Positions 33,264 through 44,692 of a DNA stretch of 64,000 bases are shown here, piece after piece. Positions within the stretch are counted from its first letter, which is position 1. Every line of letters begins with the position of its first letter. The notes beneath the pieces are model-generated. The model worked only from the letters and a program-made list of their open reading frames with translations. It made no database searches and had not been told where the DNA came from. Source of the DNA: Powellomyces hirtus (Eukaryota > Chytridiomycota > Chytridiomycetes > Spizellomycetales > Powellomycetaceae); assembly GCA_025526995.1 (NCBI GenBank), contig JAHLKG010000003.1, positions 1,736,001 through 1,800,000 of the forward strand, given 5' to 3'. The translations under genes were made by a program, and so were the position numbers.

Positions 33264-35176
33264 ATGGCAAACAAGGCCGGCCCAAAAACTAATGCGCCGT
33301 CACCAAATTCTCAGTCCCCTTACGAGTCGCTCCCCGGCTACTCGACGGGTGCATCCTCTTCCTTTGCGGACGTGAACCACGAGAGTTCGGAGGGAGATGC
33401 GCTCATGGGCGGTCAAAGTGAGAAGTTCAACCGAAACCCCAAGTACAAGGTGAGGCTGCAGCGTTTTGCCGCCTCATTTAAATAACTGCAGCTAACTCCT
33501 TGATTTTGCAGGATGTCTGGGCAACTTTCGCATTTCTTGGACATTTAGTTGTGCTGCTGCTCCTCACTGTTGCCGGATTCCGCGTCACTGTACCCGATAC
33601 CCCTGATCACGATGTTCCCAGCCGCCACCTTCCGAACCAGAGAATCCACAAGACTCCCACTGGCGCCGATCCCACCGTTCCAGTTGGCGACTATCCCAAA
33701 TTGTCTGAAGCTGGCCCCCTCTTTGCTGTTACTGTCCTGGGAGGCCTCGGTTTTACCGTCATGTATTTCATGCTCATGCAAAAGTATGTTTGGAGAATAT
33801 TGCGCAGATTCTGGACGCCTGATGCTAAACTCATTATAATGTTTTGAATTAGGTACGCCCGCCAGCTCATCAGCGCATCTTTTATCTTCAATACAGCTGT
33901 AGCCGGCCTTCTGGCCATCATCTACCTCGCATCAGGGGCGATGATTCCTGCCATCTTCGCTCTACTGTATGCCGGCGTCCACATCTTCATGTACTTTGCA
34001 TACCGCTCCAGGATGGAGTTTGCCAAAGTCATCTTGAACAATGTTGCAACGATCACCCGGGCATACCCCTCCCTCTTCGTCACTGGTATCATCGGGGCGG
34101 TGTCGCAAACCTTTTGGACTCTCACTTGGGTCATCAGCGCAATCGCAGCCGCTCGTCTGGTCCAGGCTATTGAAAGCGATGCTGCCAAGTATGCAGTTGT
34201 TACCTACATCATGTTCTCCATGTTTTGGACATCGCAGGTCATCAAGAATGTGGTGCACGTTACTGTGTCCGGAGGTGGCTACATTGCCTGTCTACTGATC
34301 TTGATTGGAAATCATCAGTTAATCTTTTGTTATTCCAGTCTTTGCGACCTACTATTTCACCGGAATCGCTACGGCTGACGGCACGGTAGTCGTACCCGTG
34401 CGTAACCCTACCCTCAAGAGCGCCAAACGCGCCTTGACCACCAGCTTCGGATCCATCGCATTTGGGTCTTTGATTGTTGCCTTAATTCAGACCCTGCGTG
34501 GTATACTCAACACAGTTCGCCGGAATGCACAGGACGACGGCAACAGGTACGTGGCATTTACGACCGCTCGCAAATGGAAGCGCCCCTTTCTAAATATCTC
34601 TTATTTTAGCGCTTTGGCTCTGGCCGCCACGTGTGCCGACTGTATCATGAGCGTGGTGGAAGGTCTTGTTGCCTTCATTAACGTCTACGCCTACACTCAA
34701 GTTGCCATCTTCGGCAAATCTTACTTGGAGGCCGGACGCGACACCTGGGCATTGCTGCAGGCCCGTGGACTCGACCTCGTTATCAACGATGACCTGACTT
34801 CTGGCGTCATTGGCCTTGGCGGTGTCCTGGTCGCGTTCCTGTCGGGCACTCTCGGATATGTCATTGGACTCATCAAAGACTTTGCCCCTGGCATGGTCTG
34901 GGCATTGGCTGGATGCGGGTTCATCGCCGGTCTGCTTCAATTCTGGGTGTTGGCTGAGATTGTCCGTAGTGGAGTCGCCACAACATTTGTCTGTTTGTAA
35001 GTCAACCGCTTCCTCCGGCGATCATTTGAGATCCGTGTTACTGTCTAATTGTAAATACTTCACTGTTAATCAGGGCCGAGGACCCCGTCGCACTGCGTCG
35101 CACGAAGCCCCAGCTGTACCAGCAGTTCATGGATTCGTACCCGCGCAGCGTCGTGGGAGGAGTCGATGATGTCTAA
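33264..35176 (+). CDS. PNS1: Choline-transporter-like (CTL/PNS1) membrane protein
   Basis: Six exons (33264-33449, 33512-33783, 33853-34274, 34339-34546, 34610-34996, 35074-35176) give 525 aa. A Ser/Pro-rich cytosolic N-terminus is followed by about ten hydrophobic spans. Family signatures include RNPTLKSAKRALTTSFGSIAFGSLIVALIQ, the IFGKSYLEAGRDTW segment and the end VATTFVCLAEDP followed by a short cytosolic tail (YPRSVVGG). Proteins of this family sit in the plasma membrane or organelles; animal CTL1 moves choline, while the substrate of fungal Pns1 is not established. All exon phases agree. Confidence 0.93.
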
Positions 35177-35511
35177 CTTCAATGCCTTTTACGGTCACTA
35201 TTCGTAGCTCCACATGATGTTCCTTCTGATCTGATCCAATAGTTGTTCCTAGTATCATGTGGTCCCTTGTGTGTTATCCTGTCTTAGTCTTCATGCCATG
35301 CACTCCAAGTTGTTACTCTGGTATATATACTGAACATACTTCTTGAGAAACGCTATACAGCTCCTTTTATTTGACGTGATGGCGAGGCGGAGTTCTGGCG
35401 GAGGGATGCGCATCGGAGATTGCGCGACAAGCCACATCGCGCCATTTGACAATTCCATTTACCCCGCACTTTGACTTCACCTTTTGTGCATTCGAATTCC
35501 ACACTATCACA
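35177..35511. other. Short intergenic region
   Basis: 3' flank of the transporter and 5' flank of HIS3, 335 bp, with a TATA-like tatatata at 35322-35330. No gene. Confidence 0.4.
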
Positions 35512-36335
35512 ATGAGCCAAACAGCCTATGTAACCCGCAAGACAAATGAGACGGACATCAGCATCACGCTGGCTCTCAACCAGTACTCGACGCAGTCAAT
35601 AGACGTGAGCACCGGGGTTGGATTTCTCGACCACGTAAGTGCCTTGACTTTGTTGCAGCACACGACCTACAAAAAAGACGCCCCAAAAGTGTCGCAGTAT
35701 TGTTTGGGGGCAGTCTGCTCTCGCATAGACAGCACCGACTCACCTCACTGTATGTGCTTCTGGAATTGCAGATGCTTCACGCGCTCGCCAAACATTCACG
35801 GTGGTCCCTTGCTCTGACCTGCAAGGGCGATCTCCACATTGACGACCACCACACCGCCGAAGACGTTGCCATTGCCTTGGGATACGCGTTCAAAGACGCA
35901 CTTGGCCCACCTGCTGGGATTCGAAGATATGGCTACGCCTATGCGCCTCTCGACGAAGCGCTTTCTCGCGCTGTCGTTGACGTGTCCGGCCGGCCTCATG
36001 CCGTGGTGGAGTTGGGATTGAAGAGAGAGAAGATTGGCGACTTGAGCTGTGAGATGATCCCCCACGTCATTCAGAGCTTTGCGACTGCAGCGGGACTTAC
36101 GGTCCATGTGGACTGTTTGCGAGGGTTCAATGATCATCATCGGTATGTGTGGGATGTTGTGAGAGACAGGCCTCATGCATTCCGTTGCTCTGGCCTGACT
36201 CTTGTCTTTCGCTTTTTCTTTGCTTCCAGTGCTGAGTCGGCATTCAAGGCTCTCGCGATTGCCCTACGAGAAGCCATCTCGCCGTTCGGATCACCTGATG
36301 ATGTGCCAAGCACGAAAGGAACATTGACTGCTTAA
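35512..36335 (+). CDS. HIS3: Imidazoleglycerol-phosphate dehydratase
   Basis: Exons 35512-35634, 35772-36142 and 36230-36335 join to 199 aa, a normal length for the monofunctional fungal enzyme. Diagnostic motifs: [37 protein letters not shown] (metal-binding histidines), [30 protein letters not shown] and [17 protein letters not shown] second metal site, then [14 protein letters not shown]. It removes water from imidazole glycerol phosphate in histidine synthesis, in the cytosol, using two Mn ions. The first intron falls exactly between FLDH and MLHA. Confidence 0.97.
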
Positions 36336-36629
36336 GAGGAATCGTCTGGTTTTGCCTTTTTCCACAGGCTCGCCCATAATTGAACAAACAGGTGTTGCGG
36401 GCGCCATTTTGATGCTCGCACATGGAGAACGCTTAAATAAGGGCCAGCCAGCGAAAGCTCATCTGGCGAGCTCACAGTTGGCGTATCCTGTCTAGCCAGC
36501 CAATGCCCCACATGAGTCCCTCGCACGCGGCGACTTGGCGTGCACATCATGTCATGCGTATATACATCTGTATAATGTCTAATTGCAACATGCTCTGCGG
36601 CCTTTTGTTTTTTATGCTCGTTGGTCGTA
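36336..36629. other. Convergent 3' intergenic region
   Basis: 294 bp between the stop codons of HIS3 and SMU1. A TATA-like tatatacatc is present at 36559, with no gene attached. Confidence 0.4.
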
Positions 36630-38891
36630 TCATGGTTTCCAAAGACTGACAACCCCATCCTCGCTATATACCGCTAACACATTCGAGAACGGATGATGCG
36701 CCAACCCAATGATTTCCGCTTCCGCGGCCTTGAAACTCGTCATGAGTTTCCCGCTCTCCGTATGAAACGCGTGAAGAACGTTGCCCTCGTTGGCACAGTA
36801 CGTGTATTCGGCTTTCGGGGAGGTGGTGACGGCGACGAGGTCGATGCCGGCTATTGATTTAGCAGCACCGCCGCCGGCAGCGGGTGGTGGGGGGGCAGCT
36901 GTCATGCTTTTCACAACCTGCGAAACGATTTCAGAACGGTCAGCTCGCTTGTGTTTGATTGTCTGATTGTGAGACTACATGGAGAGGGTTGCTCATACCT
37001 GTCCCTTGAGATTCATGACATATGCATATGGACTCTTGTTGCACAGCACAAAGCGGTCCAAAGCTCTTGGCAGCAGACAGATCTGCGTGGCTGTCGGGGA
37101 GTGGACGCCTGAAGATACGGCCTGCCCGTCGTGCAAGGTAATCGTCGCGACGCAGTCTGTGGTTTTGACGTCCCATATTTTGGTGGTCCCGTCGGAGCTG
37201 GCGCTGATGACCCGCGTGCCGTCCAGAGAAAAAGCTGCATCGTTGACAAAGGACGTGTGGCCGCGGAACTCTTTGGTCATTTTCCCTGATTTCATACCAT
37301 GGATTCTATAGTGAAATCAAAACGTAATGTTGAGACCTCTCATGTCGAGCGTTGGACGAAAGAAGGACTTGCGTTGGTGGAAAGGAGATAGTACCTTATT
37401 GTTTGGTCAAAACTTGAGCTTAGGACTTGCGTTCCGTCTTTGCTGAGGGAAACGGATGTGACACCCTGTGTGTGGGCATTGGGGAAGCGCCGCAGGCATT
37501 GTCCATTTTGTATCTTCCACACCTAAAGGACAACCGAGACTGCATCAGTTTTCTGTCCCGAGGGTTATTGATGCAAGCGGGAAGGCCCGAGTACCTTGAT
37601 CTTTCCGTCTTGCGCGCCAGAAGCCAGCGTTTCACTGTCCCGACTGAATCCGAGCGATAATACCGCGTCCTCCATCAGCATCAGATTGTCCTGTATCCGG
37701 GAAACAAGTCTCAGCAAAGTATTGCGAACCAAAAGGGGGGATAGTGGGGCTTTTACCTCAGCCTGGTACTTGAAATCTTTCCGGAGTTTGCCAGTCATGT
37801 AGTTCCATATCTCAATGAACCCGTCCACGCTGCCAGTGACAAGGTACTGCCCATCTGGCGAGAATATGACACATTCAGCGTGTTGCTTTTTGGGGAACTA
37901 GGAACAGAACCGGTCAGAACGCGTGATCTTGAATCTCAGCTGCGCTGGCGTTCCTCCTTACTTTGATGGAGTTGTAGCATTCGGTGGGGGGCGCATCATC
38001 CTCGGCAACGGCGGTTGGCGCCGCACCGCGGAACAGGTCGTAGGCTGTATCCGGCGGTAGCAGTCCTTGCGCGTTCTGCCATTTCAGCGCCTGCCCGAGG
38101 AGGGCCAGCAGTCGCGATGGCGCTACGACCGTAACTTCACCGGAGAGCGCTGAAAGTCGACCATGTCAGATGATGTGATCTGTCATTCCTGCCAAAGATG
38201 CGCCAAATCACCGCTCACCTTGAGCAATGACCGCTCGTCGCTTCTCCTTCGAACTCTCGTCTGGGTATGCCTGCAATCGGAATGGCATTGTGTAAGCCCA
38301 TTTTCCAGCCCGGCAAGTGCGCGGCAGTAACACATACTTCTTTCTCGTCAAAGTATGTTCGCGACAGGAGATGCTCCAAATGCAGATACCGCTCCGGATA
38401 GTGATCCTTCAAATACTGCATCGGATCTGTTTGCCGCAACAAGGACCTGGCCGCCCCCAGTTCTCGCAATTCCATCAATTCCAGTGTGATCTGCTCGTAC
38501 AGATCAACCAGCTTCTTCTGTGATATCTTTAGCTGGGATACGGTCTTGAGCACCACATCCCATCGTCCATTTTGTATGTCAGCCGTGAATCCCTCTATGC
38601 TGTCGACGGTGTTAAGCGCAACTGTTGACTCTTCCTATATGGAGGGTTTCTAGGCGTCATCGTTATGAAGACAACGGAAAGTTACGCGGAGAGAGATGCG
38701 ACGCTCGCTCATCGGCCAGAAATGTACCTGCAGTGTCTGCAAAGTGCGCTGGAGGTTGTTTTCCTTCAGAAATTGCTGGACGAGACGAATGACGCTGAAA
38801 GATCACCAGTAAGAACTATGGCCATAATATAGGAGACACAAAGCAGGATATGATTATTGACATACTCAGTGGCCTCTATCTCTAGAGACAT
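36630..38891 (-). CDS. SMU1: SMU1 spliceosomal WD40 protein
   Basis: Ten exons assemble to about 530 aa (human SMU1 has 513). The start is MSLEIEATE at 38891, a tiny first exon. Then a LisH/CTLH region ([21 protein letters not shown]), the diagnostic [46 protein letters not shown] and [12 protein letters not shown]. Seven WD repeats follow ([50 protein letters not shown]) and the end is [15 protein letters not shown]1 joins RED/IK in the B complex and helps activate the spliceosome; it is found in intron-rich fungi, which fits this genome. A Pro/Gly/Ala-rich insert (PPPPAAGGG) lies before the last repeats. Confidence 0.95.
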
Positions 38892-40258
38892 TGTAGCGTT
38901 GCAGTCTTGTCGAGCTAAACCACGCAAAGGATGCCGGAGGGAGCAGAATGCTGTATGAATTTGAGCGCAACTGCTGAATCACGCTACGAGCTACAAAAGC
39001 AGATGTTTTGATTGTTTGTTTGTTTGCGAGTGTATATACATCTGAATAACAGTTTCTGGTGTCCGATTTCACACTTTAACCAAAAACATCTTGTCCATGG
39101 TGCCTTGCTACAAGGATGTTTTGCATGGCTTAGTCAAAGCCCCCGCACAGTAGCACGCCCGCTGGTTCTCTTCACGTCGGCTCATCCGTTCATCGTCCCC
39201 TTCTCCCCAAGGTGTGTGTTTGGGCCATCTTCGAAGCTGTTAGGAGGCGAGCATATCCACAGACCCTATGGCGTCCCACTCGTGGGGACTCCAATGCTAG
39301 GCGGTGAACTCCCGGATCAAAACCAGCATTGGCAACTCCGGCCCGCTGAGGAACTGCACTCTCCCTGCATATTTGGCTAGATCAAAGCCCTCATACGGGG
39401 CAACTCGTTTTGGGGGAACTGCACTCTCCTGTTGCACTGCATGCTTCTGCTGCCACTGGGCCAGATCAAAACCTCAGTACGCCTGCCCGTTGTTGGAGAT
39501 GTACTTCCACGAACACCGCCTGAGTCTGCCCGACGTTTTCTCCTATGATCTGGCCTCCTTGGAGGTCCAGTATCAATGCTAGGCTACACCCTTCGGATCA
39601 AAACCAGCATTGGCAACTCCGCCCCGTTGAGGAACTGCACTTTCCCTGCATATTTGGCTAGATCAAAGCCCTCATACGCGGCAACTCGTTTTGGGGGAAC
39701 TGCACTCTCTTGTTTCACTGCATGCTTCTGCTGCAAATGGGATATATCAAAACCTCAGCACGCCTGTCCCGTTGTTGGAGATGTACTTCTGCGCTGTGGC
39801 CTGTAGAAATACCGGGTGTTCGAGATCGTTTACCGACATGATCCCCCCCCCCCCAACCAGCACCTACTCCGCCTACACCTCTTACACGCCCTACACCACT
39901 TCGTCTCGTCTCTTCGTCTCGTCTAAGACTTCATCTACGACTTCCCTCTGCGTTTCGTCCTTCGACTCCCCTTCTCGTCCAACCCTTCCTTTCCGTTTTC
40001 TTCGCTTCCCACGGGAATTACCTTTTCTGCCTCCTTCGTGAAAAGCCAGCCAGTTAAAGCTGGAATAAGGGCACATTATCCGGGCGTGTCGCTGTTGGAA
40101 GACTTCGGCGGCTTGCGTTCATGATATATAATACTGGTACTGTACGCTGTATGCACATACAATATGGACGGCAAAGACGCGGTTCCGAAAGTGTGCCTCG
40201 CGGGCTACGTTATCGCTCCTCTCCACTCTTCCCCACACACATTCACACATTCACGCAT
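38892..40258. other. Repeat-bearing intergenic region
   Basis: Upstream of SMU1. It contains the duplicated segment listed separately, a 12-base C run at 39843-39854 and a Tyr/Thr/Ser-type low-complexity stretch after it. No convincing gene. Confidence 0.4.
39296..39792. repeat. Direct duplication of about 215 bp, period about 281 bp
   Basis: The segment starting cggatcaaaaccagcattgg near 39316 recurs near 39595, and both run on through aactcgttttgggggaactg to ttggagatgtacttc. The copies differ at scattered bases. Confidence 0.85.
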
Positions 40259-41485
40259 ATGACTTTTGCCTCAGCATCGTGCGGATCCGCGAGTGGCGAT
40301 GAGAGTGAGATCGCTTGGCCTGTGGTGCCCCTTCCTGATCATTTCATACAGTCCACGGCGAACGCCACTTGGTCATCGTGGCTCGAATATCTCGGCCATC
40401 TCGAGAACCAGTTCAAAAGCATTCCGAAAACTAACAGGAACCGACGTAGGTGGAAGCGAACGGTACAAGAACTGTCCGCAGCACGCAAGGTAAGACAATG
40501 ATGTGCGAGTATCAAGCACCTGCCGAGGTGAAGCACTGCTATTGGCGGTGGGGGACGCAGTTTTGTTCGCTCAAATCCTGCAATCTCCTGGCAAGGCCGT
40601 ACTGGTACCTCGTGTTCGTTAGGCACTTGTCCAGGCAAGGCACACACTATCTCGGGTTTGTGTCGCACTTGTCCCGGCAGAGTGGTAGTGAGCTTTGATG
40701 CCTATCATATCTGAACGACTCGGCGGAAATGCGGCAAAGTGGTCTTGGGTGCTCAAATCCTGCGGTCTCCGGGCAAGGCACACACTACCTCGGGTTTGTG
40801 TCCTGGCAGAGTGGTAGTGAGCTTTGATGCCTATCATATCTGACCAACTGGGCGGAGGAGGGGACGCAGTTTTGTTTGCTCAAAATCCGATCACGGTAAT
40901 CAATGAGTTAATGAACTGCTTGCCAATTTGGCCTTTCTTTCTCTGCAAGAAAAAAAATGGTATTCGATGACGCAATGAACAGGGCGGTCAAGGTCAGTAT
41001 AGTCATCTCTTGCTTCCGTCGTCAGGCTACAAACATGGTCGCGTCGCAATGCACTCCGCAACATCTTTATGTGTAATTGACGCGTGTTCGCACAGGCCAG
41101 GACGTCTGAGGCACTGTTCAGGACACCTGCGGCTCGTCTGGTTTCGTCGCAGGCAAAAGCATGGGATACCACCGGGACTGCATGGGGTAGCCAACATGAA
41201 CTCATCAGTCGTATTCTTCCGGAATCGAAAAATGGAGCTGCTGCCAAAATTCAGGCCACATTGCCAGTTCCCATGTTGGCGAAGATGCGGGGGCCGCGGG
41301 GCGTCGCGGAGCTTCAACCTATCTCTACCTACTCTGAAGAATCCCAGTCGGTTCAAACCGGGGCTGGGACCCTTTCGGGGCTCCCACCCCGGTGTGAAGC
41401 CGTTTCCGACATTGAAAAAGAGACGGAAGCCCTCGCGCCGCCATGCGATGCGGTCAAACAAGTCTGGGGGATTTTGCGGCGTTGA
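40259..41485 (+). CDS. Hypothetical protein, tentative multi-exon model
   Basis: Exon 40259-40489 starts with ATG, encodes 77 aa (LPDHFIQSTANATWSSWLEYLGHLENQFKSI then a basic stretch) and ends at a good donor (gtaaga). A phase-0 acceptor at 41094 leads to a second coding-like exon (ARTSEALFRTPAARLVSSQAKAW...) ending at 41485. An intermediate exon around 40950-40991 (MVFDDAMNRAVK, followed by gtcagt) also looks real but is off by one base in an A8 run. The intron would contain a tandem repeat. No family recognised. More exons may follow to about 41700. Confidence 0.35.
40635..40855. repeat. Direct repeat, period about 138 bp
   Basis: gcaaggcacacacta..ctcgggtttgtg and the following agtggtagtgagctttgatgcc..tatctga occur twice, starting near 40635 and 40773. 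The first copy carries a small extra segment. Confidence 0.8.
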
Positions 41486-42645
41486 CACAACGGATAAAAG
41501 AGATTCGGCAATCCACTGACGGTAATGGAGGACTGAAGTGAGTTGGAGCCAGAAAGGCAGATCTTCAATATGGTTTTTCTAACGTTGCAGTAGTCCCTTG
41601 TTCTGGAGCGCCCTCGATATGCAACCTTGCTCCTCAGATCGCGACGACCCTTTACCGTCAGAGACCATGAAGAATGTGAAGGATCATGTCGCAAAGGTAG
41701 TCGACAGTGCGCTCTGACGGTTCTCCGACTCTGTTTCCGCGCTTATCTACGTGATGAAATCGATACTCATGAGCGGAGATGACACGAGGGGAACTCTGTT
41801 ACGTGCCTGTGATCAAGTGGGGGGGAAATGATGAAGGAGGGGGGGGGGGGGGGGTGTCCAAGGGGTCCCAGGGGTCATTTCGTACCTCGACGGCTATCTG
41901 AAAGACCTCAATTTCGCTCTTGGGTGCTATCCATAGAGAGCACCGTTGCTGATTCTAATTGTTGCTGGTACATGGACTCTGTATTGCCAGTCCAGGGGTC
42001 ATCCAGTTTGCATTGTCCAGACATTGATTTGTTGTGACAACACTTTGGAACGTTCAGGAACCCAAACCATACTGTATCAGCCACAGAATACTGTCGTCAG
42101 CCTCCCATCATTGTCTTGTGCAAAACAGCTTTATTGTGCATCCTGTGTGATTGAAAAAGTTATGTGCACGGTGTGGGATTTGTAACAACACGGCAGAGAG
42201 AGCAAAAATCTACTCATTAACATGATGTTTAAAAAGTACAGTGCATGGTATGGAATTCAAACCCACACGTTTTTTCAAGTAGATGACACAGTGTGAAATT
42301 TGAAAGTTTATTGATTGTCATCAACAGAAAAAGAAAGTGCCAGGTGTGGGATTGGAACTCACGCATTTGGAACCCACGCATTCTGCAATCGTTCAGTTTA
42401 TCAGAGAAAAACTATTGCACTATTGGAATGTTGAGCCTTGCGTACTCAACGCTAGTCCTTACATTAGAGCATCACCACCAGTTGGCTGAAAAGCCAGGTT
42501 TTTGCGTGTTGACTTTTTGCGAGACGCGTTCGAAGCGATTTTCAACCCCACCGGGACCTCAGAATTCAGCTGAAACAAAGCGATTTGGGATTCAGATAGC
42601 CTTGTTGCACAAAATGTAGCAATACGGGACTGCGTTTGCTGATGC
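41486..42645. other. Repetitive non-coding flank of the transposon nest
   Basis: Contains a 16-base G run (41839-41854) and three diverged copies of a motif like gtgca.ggtgtgggatt (near 42165, 42240 and 42332). No gene supported. Confidence 0.4.
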
Positions 42646-42647
42646 TA

Positions 42648-42677
42648 CAGTCGGTGGGCAAAAATGTGGAGCCCCCC
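42648..42677 (+). repeat. Left terminal inverted repeat of the mariner element
   Basis: Pairs with 54992-55021; begins CAG after TA and ends in a C run that touches the copia target site. Confidence 0.9.
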
Positions 42678-42680
42678 CAC

Positions 42681-42937
42681 TGTTGAGATTGGACTTTTGA
42701 GATAAACCTGTCAAATCGACAGCGCTCCAAGACTCCACGTGACCCCCGCTGCGCAATGGTGCTTCATCTGACCGCGAATGCTTAGATAGCTTGCACAGCC
42801 ACCTTTCTTCTTCGTAGTGTAGCTCTCCTTCACCCATCGTTTACACATAACAACAACACAATCATTCCATTGTCATCGAGAGTGTCGAGCTAGCTTTTCT
42901 CTGTTGCACTACCCCTTAACCGGACCTACGCACAACA
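42681..42937 (+). repeat. Copia LTR 1
   Basis: 257 bp, TGTTG...CAACA. By eye it is identical to the other two LTRs. It contains a cacgtg box near 42736. Confidence 0.95.
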
Positions 42938-42951
42938 GGTTATGAGCCCTG
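42938..42951 (+). promoter_or_regulatory. Primer-binding site, half initiator tRNA-Met (copy 1)
   Basis: GGTTATGAGCCCTG directly abuts the LTR. It is the reverse complement of the anticodon arm of eukaryotic initiator tRNA-Met (CAGGG-CTCATAA-CC), with CAT at the centre, as in Drosophila copia, which uses a tRNA cleaved in the anticodon loop. Confidence 0.8.
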
Positions 42952-43018
42952 TCAGCCCGCTCAACGCCTAAAACGACAAACATCCTGCATCCTTCTTCAC
43001 GTTGTTCAATACTCAATC

Positions 43019-44692
43019 ATGCCATTGTCCCGTAGCCCCATTCGGACCAGGTCCGGAACAAACACTGCCCCTGCGCCGACGCAGGATTCTGCAGATGAGG
43101 GTCCTCACAGTGAGGACGACAAGAGTCGAGCCGCTCGACCTGACGACGAGATCGTCACCAAGGAGTATTTGGAGAAGGCGCTGTTGGAATCCCAACGCAT
43201 TATCGCCGAAATGCAGGAACGCATGCTGCTGGAATCGCAGCGACTCGCCGCCGAGTCACAAAGGGAGTCTCAGCACCTTGCGGCTGAATCCCAACGAGAG
43301 ATGATGGAAAAGATGATTTCTACCTTCGCACAAATGCAAATGCAGACGGCCGCCGCTGCAAACCCTCACGTCTTCCCGGAGGACCGCCCACACTCTCGCT
43401 CATCAGAGAATTCTTCTCCCACGTCGTCCTCAATGAATTCCGTCGCAAAGGAGCTCCTTAAACAAGTTCCCAACTTTGATGGCGATATGAGTAGCCCGCA
43501 ATTACTTCTCGAATTCATTGCAAAACTGGACGACTTTTTCGAGGTTGCATACCTTCCGCCACTTCTCGAAGCAAAAATGGCGGTAAGCAAACTCACATCT
43601 ACCGCTCACATCTGGTGGAGGACCCAGGAAAGCCAGGGGACCGCCCCTCGAACATGGAATCATCTCAAAACAACGCTACGCCTGAGATTCACACCACCAG
43701 CGTTCAGCTCGATGATCCGCGATAAACTGGATGATCTTTCGCAGACCACGTCGGTTATTGCATACAACAATGCGTTCAACAAACTCGTCATGCAGATTCC
43801 CGACATGAACAAAGGAGAAATCGAGCATCGCTATCTCAAGGGACTCAAGCGTCCTATCTACTCAGCCATCATCTCAAAGGATCTCTTGGATCTGGACGCC
43901 ATGCAGGAAGCCGCAATCCGACAGGAACAGCTTACCTCAGAACGGGGCGCTCGTGTGCCCAAAACCGAGTCTCACGTTGAAGCCCATGTGATGCATGGCA
44001 ATTCGGACGCCAACACCAATGAACACGCGCCCCGAAAATCGTGGAAAAAACAACGCCGCCGCTCAGTTCCAGGATCTCCCTGCCTCCTCTGCGAACAAAC
44101 CGGTCATTGGATGAAGGACTGCCCGAAAATGAAGGACGCGCGCGAGCTCCTTAAACAACATCAGCAAGAACCTGCTGCCGAAGCAAACCTCGTTTTGGCA
44201 ACTAACCACAGGTCCTCGCACTCAATCGCCCTTGATTCTTGCGCAACGCACCACATTATCAAGGACGCTATTCTCCTTACTGACCTGCGACCCATCCCGG
44301 CAGTCCAAATCAGCGTCGCAAACGGCGAAAACCTTACCGCTCGCGAAGCAGGCACACTCACCATCAGCAATAACGACACGGACGAAGCCATTGTCTGCGT
44401 TGACGTGCTCTACGTACCTGAAGCGAGCCGCAACTTGGTTTCCACATCGCCACTGAACCGGGACGGTTACGAAATCACATTCTCAACTAACGGTTCCTCC
44501 ATTTTAAAGAACGGCCGCGTTATCCTACCGCTCCGCCACAACGGAAACCTGCCATTTATCGATGGTTATGTTGAAACCACCGCCGCTGCTTTTGCGACCA
44601 AAGCTGCAAAACAAAGGACCGCAATGTCTATAAACTATGGCATCAACGCTTTGGGCACATTGGACAACGAGCGCTTCAAGCTGCGAATCTGA
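43019..44692 (+). CDS. Copia copy 1 Gag-protease
   Basis: 557 aa. Residues 45-110 form a Glu/Ser/Gln/Arg coiled coil with ESQR repeats. A Gag core follows (VPNFDGD, WWRTQESQG, LKTTLRLRFTPP, YLKGLKRPIYSAI). A CCHC zinc knuckle lies near residue 358 (CLLCEQTGHWMKDC) and the aspartic protease near residue 405 (LDSCATHH, matching the copia D-S-x-A-[ST] pattern). The frame stops at 44690 just where the integrase zinc region begins in another frame. Protease and integrase are therefore not in one frame. Confidence 0.93.
   Translation: MPLSRSPIRTRSGTNTAPAPTQDSADEGPHSEDDKSRAARPDDEIVTKEYLEKALLESQRIIAEMQERMLLESQRLAAESQRESQHLAAESQREMMEKMISTFAQMQMQTAAAANPHVFPEDRPHSRSSENSSPTSSSMNSVAKELLKQVPNFDGDMSSPQLLLEFIAKLDDFFEVAYLPPLLEAKMAVSKLTSTAHIWWRTQESQGTAPRTWNHLKTTLRLRFTPPAFSSMIRDKLDDLSQTTSVIAYNNAFNKLVMQIPDMNKGEIEHRYLKGLKRPIYSAIISKDLLDLDAMQEAAIRQEQLTSERGARVPKTESHVEAHVMHGNSDANTNEHAPRKSWKKQRRRSVPGSPCLLCEQTGHWMKDCPKMKDARELLKQHQQEPAAEANLVLATNHRSSHSIALDSCATHHIIKDAILLTDLRPIPAVQISVANGENLTAREAGTLTISNNDTDEAIVCVDVLYVPEASRNLVSTSPLNRDGYEITFSTNGSSILKNGRVILPLRHNGNLPFIDGYVETTAAAFATKAAKQRTAMSINYGINALGTLDNERFKLRI

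Noticed and set aside
41839..41854. G-quadruplex regulatory element at a 16-base G run.
   Set aside because: No nearby gene start and a simple homopolymer; could also be a sequencing or slippage product.
42165..42400. tRNA-derived SINE suggested by gtgtgggattggaactcac-like motifs.
   Set aside because: No RNA polymerase III A and B boxes at proper spacing and no 3' tail or target duplication seen.
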